64,000 nt of DNA, from positions 310,001-374,000 of the forward strand of contig JADKJE010000001.1 of the NCBI GenBank assembly GCA_016722515.1. Direction: 5' to 3'. Below are positions 45,357 to 55,038 of the stretch, in pieces. The stretch's first letter is position 1. Every line of letters starts with the position of its first letter. This DNA comes from Alphaproteobacteria bacterium (GTDB lineage Bacteria > Pseudomonadota > Alphaproteobacteria > Rickettsiales > JADKJE01). Both the position numbers and the translations under genes were made by a program. The notes beneath the pieces were generated by a model. The model did not search any database and was not told the DNA's origin. It saw only the letters and a program-made list of their open reading frames with translations.

Positions 45357-46405
45357 TTAATCTTGCTTAAACAACACATGCATAAATTGCTTGATATTCT
45401 CAAGCACTTTACCTGTTCCAAGCGCTACACACGACAATGGATCATCCGCTACAAATACCGGCAATCCTGTAGCATCACGTAACACCGCATCCAAATCTTT
45501 CAGCAACGCACCACCACCAGAAAGAACAATCCCTTTATCAACGATATCTGATGATAATTCAGGAGGCGTGCATTCCAGGGCAATTTTAACGGCTTCGGTA
45601 ATCTGGGTTACCGGCTCAATCAAACTTTCAGCAATTTGAGCTTCAGAGAGTACGATTTCCTTTGGTACACCATTCACTAAATCACGACCTTTAATTTCCA
45701 TGGTCTTGCCTTCGCCATCTTCAGGTGGACGAGCAGCGCCAATCGTCTTTTAATTTTTTCAGCGGTGGATTCACCAATTAAAAGGTTATGGTAACGGCGG
45801 ATATATGAAATAATCGCCGAATCCATTTTATCACCCCCCACACGCACAGAACGTGAATACACAATACCACCGAGTGAAAGAACCGCTACCTCGGTAGTAC
45901 CACCACCAATATCCACAATCATCGATCCCGTTGGTTCCGTCACCGGCAGATTTGCACCAATTGCCGCAGCCATCGGTTCTTCAATCAAAAACACCTCGCT
46001 GGCTCCTGCATTTTCAGCTGCATCCTGGATTGCCCTTCGCTCAACGGGTGTCGAACCTGAAGGCACACAGATAATAATCATTGGCCCCTTAATGGTGCGT
46101 TTTTTATGCACAGCATGGATAAAGTGTTTAATCATCTCTTCAGCCACTTTAAAATCGGCAATAACGCCATCTTCAAGCGGGCGTTTGGCTACAATTTTAG
46201 CTGGGGTTTTACCCAACATCATTTTCGCTTCATTACCAAATTTATAAGGCACCAGGCGTCCATTGTCATAGACCAAGGCAACCACGGAAGGCTCATTGAG
46301 AACGATACCACTGCCTTGTACATACACCAGAGTATTAGCCGTACCGAGGTCTATTGCCATATGATTAGGCAAAAATCCAAAGAAATTAGTGAGAAAATTA
46401 GCCAT
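45357..46405 (-). CDS. mreB: Rod shape-determining protein MreB (one apparent frameshift)
   Basis: Two overlapping frames together give a complete MreB of about 349 residues. The first starts MANFLTNFFGFLPNHMAIDL and includes DLGTANTLVYV, DIGGGTTEVAVLSLGG and GESTAEKIK. The second starts at MEIKGRDLVNGVPKEI and includes KGIVLSGGGALLKDLD. Between them a run of four T on the plus strand (45748-45751) should be five: one added A on the coding strand gives EKIKKTIGAARPPEDGEGKT, the normal sequence, leading into MEIKG. mreB is essential in most rods and the rest is perfectly conserved, so I favour a sequencing or assembly error. Confidence 0.93.
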
Positions 46406-46504
46406 GGGAGACGCGCCTTAATAAAAGAAATTGGAACTCTATAACCATTGTCACATAAATTCACTAAAAATCAATACCGGTCTTCATAATCAAGGCTATA
46501 AAAG

Positions 46505-46539
46505 CAATTTAGCCCTAGGCTAGAGCTAGGGCTAAATTG
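46505..46539 (-). terminator. Perfect 14-bp hairpin upstream of mreB
   Basis: CAATTTAGCCCTAG and CTAGGGCTAAATTG are perfect arms around a 7-nt loop. Read on the minus strand it is followed by GCTTTTAT, so it probably ends the transcript of the small ORF upstream and insulates mreB. Confidence 0.65.
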
Positions 46540-46586
46540 AGGAAAACAATATTAGCAGGATTAATGATTGATAACTGCAGCTGCTT

Positions 46587-46820
46587 TTAAGTTAGCCAGG
46601 ATCCTTTCTCCATAAAACCACGTAGATTTACTACATAAGTCTCACTATTTTCCAGCCTTGATTTTTCATTTTTAGGAAAGCTCGACGAGCGTTCATGGGC
46701 ATTAGCATCCGTTAAAACTTTTTGCAGATGAACAAGATTGGCTGATGTTACTGATATAATAGTAAGTCCGTTAATGAAAACATCACGAACATTATCAGCC
46801 GTTTGAATTTTGCCTAACAA
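46587..46820 (-). CDS. Small hypothetical protein, possibly a fragment
   Basis: 77 residues from a TTG, with an open frame slightly further upstream (LAKNNNYPELLGKIQTADNV). The sequence is helical and charged (VTSANLVHLQKVLTDANAHE), has no membrane segment and no recognised family. A strong hairpin follows. It could be the tail of a decayed larger gene. Confidence 0.35.
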   Translation of the reverse strand: MLGKIQTADNVRDVFINGLTIISVTSANLVHLQKVLTDANAHERSSSFPKNEKSRLENSETYVVNLRGFMEKGSWLT

Positions 46821-46992
46821 TTCGGGATAATTATTATTTTTTGCCAGCTAAACACCTCTTAATTTTTAGCGAACGCACTGCAATTATTGCCACTAAACGT
46901 GATCATTCCGTGAGATTACGAATAGACTCCAAGTCATACTGCACCTCCCCCTATCCCTTTCAGAAATGGTACGGAGATGCAGTCTTAGAAAC

Positions 46993-48522
46993 CTAAATCC
47001 CAGCTAATTTCACTTCTTTGGCCAAAATCTTATCCAGTGCATTCAAATATGCATTGGCCGAGGCCACCATGGTATCGGTATCCCGTCCATTTCCGGTATA
47101 AACTCGGCCTTCCTTCTTAAGTACCACCGTTACTTCTGCCTGGGCATCCGTTCCCTGGGTTACCGCATGGACTTGATATAACTCCAAAACAGCATCCACC
47201 GGGATTAGCTCGCGGATACCTTTAAACAACGCATCGACGGGTCCATCACCATGGGTTTTTGCCTTCTTGATTTCACCATGGTCATTCAGTTCGATCTCCG
47301 ATAAAGGCTGACCACCAGTGCCGCAGTGAATCTGGAGCGATTTCAGGGTAATCTGTGCATGAGCCGAATCGCAACGGTGATCCAATAATGCAATGATATC
47401 TTCGTCATAGATGTCTTTCTTTTTATCCGCTAAATTTTTAAAGCGGTTAAACGCATCTTCTAACGCATTATCACCCAGTTCAATTCCCAAATCTTCTAAT
47501 TTGGCTTTAAAAGCATGACGGCCAGAATGTTTACCCATCACTAAATTTGACCGGCTTAATCCTACATCTTCTGGCTTCATGATTTCATACGTGTTGGCAT
47601 TTTTAAGCACACCATCTTGATGGATTCCCGATTCATGGGCAAACGCATTGCTGCCGACAATCGCCTTATTTTTTTGTACCACAAAACCGGTGATGGTTGA
47701 TACCAATCGCGACGCCCGCATAATTTGCGTGGTATCAATCGAGGTCGTAAAGGGCAAGAAATCATTACGGGTTTTAATCGCCATCACCACTTCTTCCATG
47801 GCGGCATTTCCAGCACGTTCACCTAAGCCATTAACCGTACACTCAATCTGGCGGGCACCAGCACGGATAGCTGCTAATGAGTTTGCTGTCGATAAACCTA
47901 AATCATTATGGCAATGCACCGAAATAATTGCTTGATCAATATTAGGGACATTGTTTTTAATATACCGGATCGTCTCAGCAAATTCCTCTGGTAAGGTATA
48001 GCCTACCGTATCTGGAATATTCACCGTCCTTGCTCCAGCTTTAATTGCCACTTCAACTGCCTTACATAAATAATCACGGTCACTACGGGTGGCATCCATT
48101 CCCGACCATTCTACATCATCGGTAAATTGACGGGCATACGAAACACTCTTACGAATTTCCTCAAGCACCTCATCTTCTGTCATTTTGATCTGATACTTCA
48201 GATGGATGGGACTGGTGGAAATAAACGTATGGATACGCCCTTTATGTGCCAATTTTAAGGCTTCGCCAGCGGCTTCGATGTCGCCTTGCTTGGCACGTGC
48301 CAAACTACAGACGGTGGCATTTTTAACCACCTTAGCAATTTCACTGACCGATTCAAAATCGCCTTTAGAGGCAATGGCAAAACCTGCTTCAATCACGTCC
48401 ACGCCCATTTCATCCAGCAAACGTGCTATCTGCAATTTTTCTGACAAATTCATGGTTGCACCCGGAGACTGCTCCCCATCGCGCAAGGTGGTATCAAAAA
48501 TAATAATTTTATCCTGACTCAT
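46993..48522 (-). CDS. leuA: 2-isopropylmalate synthase
   Basis: 509 residues. The HMGL-like barrel starts IIFDTTLRDGEQSPGATMNL. The metal HxH is in SVHCHNDLGLSTANSLAAIR, followed by CTVNGLGERAGN. The C-terminal LeuA dimer/allosteric domain (GDGPVDALFKGIRELIP, AEVTVVLKKEGRVYTGNGRD) is present, so leucine feedback is expected. It catalyses the first step of leucine synthesis. It lies 124 nt downstream of ilvC on the same strand, with a terminator between. Confidence 0.95.
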   Translation of the reverse strand: MSQDKIIIFDTTLRDGEQSPGATMNLSEKLQIARLLDEMGVDVIEAGFAIASKGDFESVSEIAKVVKNATVCSLARAKQGDIEAAGEALKLAHKGRIHTFISTSPIHLKYQIKMTEDEVLEEIRKSVSYARQFTDDVEWSGMDATRSDRDYLCKAVEVAIKAGARTVNIPDTVGYTLPEEFAETIRYIKNNVPNIDQAIISVHCHNDLGLSTANSLAAIRAGARQIECTVNGLGERAGNAAMEEVVMAIKTRNDFLPFTTSIDTTQIMRASRLVSTITGFVVQKNKAIVGSNAFAHESGIHQDGVLKNANTYEIMKPEDVGLSRSNLVMGKHSGRHAFKAKLEDLGIELGDNALEDAFNRFKNLADKKKDIYDEDIIALLDHRCDSAHAQITLKSLQIHCGTGGQPLSEIELNDHGEIKKAKTHGDGPVDALFKGIRELIPVDAVLELYQVHAVTQGTDAQAEVTVVLKKEGRVYTGNGRDTDTMVASANAYLNALDKILAKEVKLAGI

Positions 48523-48580
48523 AACTCCCTCGTTATTGGTTGGTTATTCTTATGTTACACCATTATTGTTTATTCTAAAC

Positions 48581-48614
48581 AAAAACCCCTGCTAAGCAAG
48601 CCTAGCGAGGGGTT
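48581..48614 (-). terminator. Rho-independent terminator after ilvC
   Basis: Read on the minus strand, AACCCCT-CGCTAGGCTTGCTTAGC-AGGGGTT is followed by TTTGTTT. The inner part can also pair (GCTAGGC with GCTTAGC). It separates ilvC from leuA. Confidence 0.85.
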
Positions 48615-48646
48615 CATGATTAAGAAAATATTAGGAGATAACGAGG

Positions 48647-49669
48647 TTATGCAACCTCTTCATCTACCAATTTATTCTTAGCAATCCAAGGCATCATAGC
48701 GCGCAAACGCTCGCCAACCGCTTCGATACGATGCTCGCTTTCGTTACGGCGTGATGCTTTAAAGGACGGAACCCCTGCTTTATTTTCAAGAATCCAGTCA
48801 CGGGTAAATATACCGTCTTGGATGTCTTTCAAAATACGCTTCATTTCTTTTTTGGTTTCTTCAGTGATCACGCGCGGTCCGCTACGATAGTCACCATACT
48901 CAGCGGTATTCGAAATTGAATAACGCATATTCTTTAAACCACCCTCATAGATGAGGTCTACGATAAGTTTTAGCTCATGCAGGCATTCAAAATAGGCCAT
49001 TTCTTCTGGGTATCCAGCTTCAACCAAGGTTTCAAAACCAGCTTTTACCAGTGCAGAAACACCACCACATAATACGGCTTGCTCACCAAACAGGTCAGTC
49101 TCGCATTCATCACGGAATGTAGTTTCGATAATTCCTGAACGTCCACCACCTACGCCGCTAGCATAAGCAAGAGCGATATCTTTAGCATGGCCGCTGGCAT
49201 CCTGTGCAATTGCGATCAAGCATGGAACTCCACCACCACGGGCAAATTCGGAACGTACTGTATGACCTGGGCCTTTAGGGGCAATCATGATCACGTCCAA
49301 ATCACTGCGTGGAACGATTTGATTAAAGTGAATGCTGAAACCGTGGGCAAATGCAAGCGCAGCGCCTTTTTTAATATTATCACGAATTTCATTGGCATAG
49401 ACATCCGCATGATGTTCATCAGGAACCAGGATCATCACGATATCAGATTGTTTAGCAGCCTCCGCTGGGCTTAACACTTTAAAGCCAGCCTTTTCAGCTT
49501 TTTTAGCCGTAACTGAGTTAGGACGAAGCGCAATCACCACATCAGCACCACTTTCTTTTAGGTTAAGCGCATGGGCGTGACCCTGGCTGCCATAGCCGAC
49601 AATCGCGATTTTTTTGCCTAGAATATGATTTAAATTAGCGTCTTTATCATAATAAATATTGAGTGACAT
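48647..49669 (-). CDS. ilvC: Ketol-acid reductoisomerase (NADP+), class I
   Basis: 340 residues, the class I size. The Rossmann loop is IVGYGSQGHAHALNLKESG, the substrate/Mg region is DLFGEQAVLCGGVSALVKAG, and RYSISNTAEYGDY lies in the knotted C-terminal domain. It acts before ilvD in valine and isoleucine synthesis. Confidence 0.96.
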   Translation of the reverse strand: MSLNIYYDKDANLNHILGKKIAIVGYGSQGHAHALNLKESGADVVIALRPNSVTAKKAEKAGFKVLSPAEAAKQSDIVMILVPDEHHADVYANEIRDNIKKGAALAFAHGFSIHFNQIVPRSDLDVIMIAPKGPGHTVRSEFARGGGVPCLIAIAQDASGHAKDIALAYASGVGGGRSGIIETTFRDECETDLFGEQAVLCGGVSALVKAGFETLVEAGYPEEMAYFECLHELKLIVDLIYEGGLKNMRYSISNTAEYGDYRSGPRVITEETKKEMKRILKDIQDGIFTRDWILENKAGVPSFKASRRNESEHRIEAVGERLRAMMPWIAKNKLVDEEVA

Positions 49670-49848
49670 TGCCTTGTCTCCACTGAAGTTAGGGTCGGCA
49701 TTCTATCCTATTTCAGGTATTTTGACAATGTCTATATCCATAAAAATAACGCTGGATTAGTTCCGTCGGCAGAGAGTGCACTGTTATTTTATGGATCAAG
49801 CAGTTAGAGAAATATCGCTCTGTATAGACAGAGCAATTTTGGGGGGTA

Positions 49849-50895
49849 TCACGCCCTACCCTTGCTGGGATTATGCGGTACGATTGCTCCTTCGATATGG
49901 GGTGTTGGTTTGTTACGATGATCCGCTTGTGAAGGTTCACCACACCCTTTGAGCGCCTCCTTTGCTTTTTTCCCTTCAGGGCTATTTAAGGCATTTTGCA
50001 GTTTGGTTAATCCCTTTGAAATTCCCTTATCAATATTATCAATTCCTTTATCGGCTGCCTTAGCCAGACCTTCTTTAGCTTTAGTTTTTGCGTCATCCAC
50101 CGCGTTGCTTACGGCCTTGTCCACCCCAGTTGCATGAGCGACCCCCTTTATGGCTTTCACAGCATCTGGTGCCATTGAAACAGCGGTAGCTCCCACGACC
50201 ACAGCAGCCATTGCCAATCCTGCCGGGGGGAAAGCAACCCCTACAGCAACGCTTGCCGCAAGCCCCACGCCACCAAGTGCGGCTTTTTTACCTGCACTTA
50301 ATCCTGCGCTTCCAACATCTGAAACACCTTTTCGAACCTCTTCCCTTCCAGCTCTTTCTATGCCTTTCTTCGCATAGCCTAAGGCGGTACGTAAGGGCTT
50401 AACATTTATTCCTCCCTTATTTGCGCCCTTCTCATTAACATCGGGCTCCGCTTTATTAGGGGATTGCTCTTTAGGATTAGCTTTCAGCTGAGGCTTTTCA
50501 ACGTTGCTAGCCCTCTCGCTTTTTAATTGATTATCATAGGCTTTCCTTAAATCTGGATCGTATAATACTTTATATGAAACAGAAATCTTCTTGAATTTTT
50601 CTTCACTATTCTTTTTTTCTTCTTCGCTTGCGTTGGGATTATTGCGTTCAAATTGATCGGGATGCGACTTAAGAGAAAGCTTTAGGTAAGCCTTCCTAAT
50701 TTCACCCTGAGTAGCTTTTTCATCGACCCCTAATACTTCATAATAATTAGACGGCTCTTTAGCCTTAGGAGGAGCTTTTGATTCAGGTTCTGAGGCAGGT
50801 TTATTTTGTTCAGCATGAGGTACTTGTTCTGATGGATTTGCACCCTTTATTTCAAGTTTCTTTTCTTCATTACTACTATGCTGAGAATCTTTCAT
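49849..50895 (-). CDS. J-domain protein with a glycine-rich hydrophobic segment
   Basis: 348 residues. After a disordered acidic/Lys/Pro leader, a J-domain occupies 50-125 (NYYEVLGVDEKATQGEIRKA) with HPD at 78-80. Then come a lysine-rich linker, a hydrophobic glycine/alanine segment at 206-242 (GGVGLAASVAVGVAFPPAGL) resembling a glycine zipper or membrane hairpin, and a charged helical region (KTKAKEGLAKAADKGIDNID) ending in a low-complexity tail. It is not DnaJ, CbpA or DjlA: G/F and zinc domains are missing. Stand-alone membrane-associated J-proteins occur among effectors of intracellular bacteria; that role is speculation. Confidence 0.75.
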   Translation of the reverse strand: MKDSQHSSNEEKKLEIKGANPSEQVPHAEQNKPASEPESKAPPKAKEPSNYYEVLGVDEKATQGEIRKAYLKLSLKSHPDQFERNNPNASEEEKKNSEEKFKKISVSYKVLYDPDLRKAYDNQLKSERASNVEKPQLKANPKEQSPNKAEPDVNEKGANKGGINVKPLRTALGYAKKGIERAGREEVRKGVSDVGSAGLSAGKKAALGGVGLAASVAVGVAFPPAGLAMAAVVVGATAVSMAPDAVKAIKGVAHATGVDKAVSNAVDDAKTKAKEGLAKAADKGIDNIDKGISKGLTKLQNALNSPEGKKAKEALKGCGEPSQADHRNKPTPHIEGAIVPHNPSKGRA

Positions 50896-50969
50896 ATGCT
50901 ACCTCGTCTTGGCTGATGGTAGCAATAAAGATAAAATTTTTAGTTAACCTGCCCCAAAACTTATAGGTA

Positions 50970-51578
50970 TTAAGCCTTTATTAATCCCTCTTCCTGCATG
51001 GCAGCTTTCACCTGTGGACGATCCGCCACCCGCTTCATAAACGCCACAATACTAGGCCACGCACTTAGGTCAAATTTCAACGGATTCGACCAATTCAAAA
51101 CGGTAAATAAATAGGCATCAGCAATGGTAAACTGGTGACCGATTAAGTAATCATGGCCTTTAAGCCTTTTTTCTACATAATCCAAACGTATCGAAAGTTT
51201 CTTTTTAAGGGCTTCAGCCGCATGTTCACTTGGGTTACCAAAGAGTGGTGAGAATCCCTTATGAAGCTCTGTAGAAATATAAGCCAGCCACTCATTCAAA
51301 CGCACCCGTTCGATTGTCCCAGCGCGGGGCGCCAAGCCAGACTCTGGCTTAAGGTCAGCTAAGTACTGCACAATGGCTGCACCTTCGGTTAAGAATTCGC
51401 CATCCTCCAATTTTAAAACCGGTATATACCCCTTTTCATTGATTTCTCTAAAATCTTCACCGGTTTCGGTTTGTTTCGTACCCAAATTCACCTTTTCAAG
51501 CGAATACGTATAGCCTGCTTCTTTTAGCACAATATGTGGAGACAGCGAACAGGCACCTGGTGTATAATATAGTTTCAT
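50970..51578 (-). CDS. Glutathione S-transferase (bacterial beta-like)
   Basis: 202 residues from the ATG at 51578 (MKLYYTPGACSLSPHIVLKE). The N-terminal thioredoxin-like domain carries the beta-class Cys10 and EGAAIVQYLADL. The C-terminal helical domain has the N-capping motif FTIADAYLFTVLNW. Substrates cannot be predicted. AGGAGTTTTGTT lies before the start. Confidence 0.92.
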   Translation of the reverse strand: MKLYYTPGACSLSPHIVLKEAGYTYSLEKVNLGTKQTETGEDFREINEKGYIPVLKLEDGEFLTEGAAIVQYLADLKPESGLAPRAGTIERVRLNEWLAYISTELHKGFSPLFGNPSEHAAEALKKKLSIRLDYVEKRLKGHDYLIGHQFTIADAYLFTVLNWSNPLKFDLSAWPSIVAFMKRVADRPQVKAAMQEEGLIKA

Positions 51579-51752
51579 AACAAAACTCCTCTCTTGGTTA
51601 AACAAATCAATTCTTATATAATTACAATGGCAATATATGTTGTATTATCTATCAAAGACAAAAACCATAACATCCACTTCTTTCAGCCGTAATCTCATCT
51701 TTAAATGATACCCCTTTATTCATGTTGTTCAAGCCCATTCAGGATGATACAG

Positions 51753-54482
51753 CTATTCACCGCTATCGTGGGTCAGTTCATGTAATTGTGCTAAGATTTC
51801 CCACGCTTCTCTTGGAGATAATTCATCGCATGATACACGGCGCAAGCGCTCTAACACGTCGCGCTCTACGCGTGAAAGCTCAGCGGAAGGTAAAGTCGAA
51901 TGAACCTGAGTGTTTTGTATGGTTTCTGATACTCCAAATAACGGCAAATGTTCCGTCAACCGGTCAATTGCTGAACCTGCCTGTCCCTGTTCCAGCAACG
52001 CCAAAATTTCCTTTGCCCTGTGAATGACAGGTTTGGGAATCCCAGCATGCTGGGCCACATATATTCCATAAGAACGATCCGCTTTGCCCGCAATCACGTG
52101 ATGAAGGAAAACCACTTTCCCCTGCCATTCCTTGATTTGCATCGTCAAACACGATACATGCTTTAGCCGCTCAGCCAAACTCGTAAGCTCATGATAATGC
52201 GTAGCAAATAAGGTTCGTGACTGCACATGGTCATGAATATATTCCACACAGGCCCAGGCGATGGAAAGCCCATCGAACGTTGCCGTACCTCTACCGATTT
52301 CATCCAAAATAACCAGTGAACGCGCCGTAGCCTGATTCAAAATAGTAGCGGTTTCAACCATCTCCACCATAAAGGTGGAAAGCCCCCTGGCTAAATCGTC
52401 CGCTGCCCCTACCCTGCTATAGAGCGCATCGACCGTTCCGATATGGGCATGGCTTGCCGGCACAAACGATCCAATCTGCGCCAAAATAGCAATCAATGCA
52501 TTTTGACGCATATAGGTACTTTTACCCGCCATGTTAGGACCTGTTATGATATAAAGCTGCTTTGCCAGTGAAAATTCACAATCATTAGGAGTAAAATGCT
52601 CACCGCGGCCCTTAAGGGCATCCGCCACTACGGGATGCCATCCTCCTTGAATATGAAACGCTAGTGTGTCATCAACAAACGGACGCACCCATTTTTTTTC
52701 TACCGCCAATTGCGCAAGCGCTGAAGTCACATCCAACTGAGCAGCACTGTAAGCTACTTTCATTAAATATTCAGCCTGTTGTTTGATTGACGTTACCAAC
52801 TGCTCAAAACAAGCTATTTCAATTGACATTGATTCTTCTGAACTACTCAGTATTGCCTGTTCTAAATCCTGAAGTTCCACCGTCGTATAGCGCATAGCCT
52901 GGTGCATGGTTTGCTTGTGGATAAAGACCGCATCATCCATTTTAGCACGATGCTGAGCATTCACTTCTATATAATATCCCACCACCTGGTTATGGGCAAT
53001 TTTAAGGGTCATCACACCCGTTTGTTCGCGGTATTTGTCACGTAATTGCTGAACACGCTCGGCCCCGTGTAACTGCAAATCGCGCAATTCATCCAAGCGT
53101 GCGTGGAACCCCTGGCGTATAAACCCACCATCACGGGCAAGCATGGGCACATCATCGGCAAGTGCTGAGGTTAATTCATCACATAATCCATGGGCACCAC
53201 CTAGATTATTGAGCATCGCAAGTAACCCTTTTGGCATACTGGCCCTTAACACGTCTTGCCCATCAAACATCTGCCTTATTTCTGCCAAGGTTGCCAGGCT
53301 TTGACGAATAGCCAGCATATCACGTGGCCCTCCACGGTCGATAGTAATACGTGCCAATGCCCTTTCAATATCGGCCATATGTTTTAAGTGTAAGCGCAGG
53401 ACTTCCCGTTCATGGGGATGATGGCCAAACCATTCAACAATGTCTAATCGTTGGCCAATAGCTATACTATTAGCCAGTGGCATCGCAAGCATTGTGGATA
53501 ATAGCCTCGCTCCAGATCCTGATTGTGTATAATCGATTGTTGCCAGCAAACTGCCACGTTTTTCACCTGAAAGTGTTTGTGTCATTTCCAGGTTGCGGCG
53601 CGTAGCGGCATCGATATTCATAAAATGGTTAGGCACTTGCCGACGAGGCAATCTTAAATAAGGCAATTTACCTTTTTGCGTGAGCAGCAAATATTCAACC
53701 AGTACCCCACAGGCCGTGGTTTCTTCCTGCGATAAGTCACCGATGCTGTCGAGCACTGAGACATTAAAACATTGTTTAAGGTGACGATCCGCACGTGCGC
53801 CTTCAAAAAAACTATCCGCTTGAGGGCTCAAAGTTTTTTTCCATTCCATCAGCAAGGAACGATAGGATTGTTCACCAAGCATCGATTCTGGAAATACCAA
53901 TTCCTTAGGTGCGACTCTGGCCAAGTCACTGGCTAGTGTCAAAGGCGTGGAAGGCGAAACCCAAAACTCACCGGTTGATATATCAACCCAAGCAATGGCG
54001 AATTGCTGTTTCCTGCCAACCAGCGCCGCCAGGTAATGGGTGCTATGCGATTCAAGCAACGCATCTTCTGTAATCGTACCCGGGGTAATAATACGCACAA
54101 CCTCTCTATTGACCACGGCTTTATAGCCACGCTTTTTGGCTTGCTCCGGCGTTTCCAATTGTTCACAAATGGCAACTTTCAAACCATAGCGAATCAATTT
54201 ATCAAGGTAATGCTCACAACTGTGAAACGGTACCCCGCACATCGGTATATCCTGGTCGTCATGCTTGCCACGCTTGGTCAGAGCAATTCCCAGGATGGGC
54301 GCTGCGGTTAAGGCATCTTCAAAAAACATCTCATAAAAATCACCCATACGGTAAAACAACAAACAATCAGCATGCGCCTGTTTGATTTCGAGATATTGGC
54401 GCATCATCGGCGTTGCCCGCGCGGCATCATACTGGTGAAGCCCAGCCGGTTCCTGTTCCAGCCTGTTGGTCGATTCGTTCAT
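51753..54482 (-). CDS. mutS: DNA mismatch repair protein MutS
   Basis: 909 residues from the ATG at 54482 (AAAGGATGG upstream). The mismatch-contact motif is MGDFYEMFFEDA. The ATPase core has GPNMAGKSTYMRQ, DEIGRGTATFDGLSIAWAC and ATHYHELTSLAER. The C-terminal helix-turn-helix tail is present. The protein is full length with no damage. MutL is not in the window. Confidence 0.96.
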   Translation of the reverse strand: MNESTNRLEQEPAGLHQYDAARATPMMRQYLEIKQAHADCLLFYRMGDFYEMFFEDALTAAPILGIALTKRGKHDDQDIPMCGVPFHSCEHYLDKLIRYGLKVAICEQLETPEQAKKRGYKAVVNREVVRIITPGTITEDALLESHSTHYLAALVGRKQQFAIAWVDISTGEFWVSPSTPLTLASDLARVAPKELVFPESMLGEQSYRSLLMEWKKTLSPQADSFFEGARADRHLKQCFNVSVLDSIGDLSQEETTACGVLVEYLLLTQKGKLPYLRLPRRQVPNHFMNIDAATRRNLEMTQTLSGEKRGSLLATIDYTQSGSGARLLSTMLAMPLANSIAIGQRLDIVEWFGHHPHEREVLRLHLKHMADIERALARITIDRGGPRDMLAIRQSLATLAEIRQMFDGQDVLRASMPKGLLAMLNNLGGAHGLCDELTSALADDVPMLARDGGFIRQGFHARLDELRDLQLHGAERVQQLRDKYREQTGVMTLKIAHNQVVGYYIEVNAQHRAKMDDAVFIHKQTMHQAMRYTTVELQDLEQAILSSSEESMSIEIACFEQLVTSIKQQAEYLMKVAYSAAQLDVTSALAQLAVEKKWVRPFVDDTLAFHIQGGWHPVVADALKGRGEHFTPNDCEFSLAKQLYIITGPNMAGKSTYMRQNALIAILAQIGSFVPASHAHIGTVDALYSRVGAADDLARGLSTFMVEMVETATILNQATARSLVILDEIGRGTATFDGLSIAWACVEYIHDHVQSRTLFATHYHELTSLAERLKHVSCLTMQIKEWQGKVVFLHHVIAGKADRSYGIYVAQHAGIPKPVIHRAKEILALLEQGQAGSAIDRLTEHLPLFGVSETIQNTQVHSTLPSAELSRVERDVLERLRRVSCDELSPREAWEILAQLHELTHDSGE

Positions 54483-54509
54483 ATGCCATCCTTTTGGAGT
54501 GGATATCAA

Positions 54510-55038
54510 TGTAATGTTGCTTGGCTATTAACGCAACTAAAACTACTGGCGATATTGAATGTCTAATCCTTTTATGCTAGCATTAAGTACAGGATGAGGA
54601 TTTTTGGCACGCCAGGAATTCTCGGTAGCGTTATTGGCGTTATTAGCGTTATTGAAACCGATCAAGAGATTTCAACATCTCTAAAATCAGCTTCAAAAGC
54701 CGCAAGGTTGCTACTAACAACGTTGCGGCTTTGTTTCGGCCTTTCTTTTTCATCATCAGTTTCCTTATCAAGCAGCAAAGGTTAGAGCACCCACTTTAAC
54801 CTGTATCAAGTTCTGACGAAGCAGAACAAGGGTAAACGATTCACTCATACGCAACTAACCACCACTACAACATATTTTTAAGGCACATTGTGATTGCACA
54901 CATACTTTCTTGTAAACATCGGTGCCAGAACTCTCCACAGATACGTCAAATAGCCAAGTGCAGCGTTTTACGCATCTGTTTGCGAAATTGCTATTGCCTC
55001 AAATAATCGCACGCTATATCATGATGGTTCATCTAATA
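54510..55038. other. Intergenic region with a strong terminator
   Basis: No supported gene lies between mutS and dcd. A GGCGTTATTAGCGTTATTG tandem occurs near 54635. A 60-residue ORF at 54594 runs through the terminator hairpin and is unlikely to be real. A short transcript ending at 54732 is possible. Confidence 0.4.
54696..54732 (+). terminator. Rho-independent terminator in the mutS-dcd gap
   Basis: AAAGCCGCAA and TTGCGGCTTT form perfect 10-bp arms with an inner GTTG/CAAC pairing, followed by GTTT. No recognised plus-strand gene precedes it within 500 nt, since mutS runs the other way, so it may end a small RNA. Confidence 0.75.

Noticed and set aside
54594..54785. Possible leader peptide ORF (63 codons)
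   Set aside because: It runs through a strong terminator hairpin and has no good ribosome-binding site or homology that I recognise.
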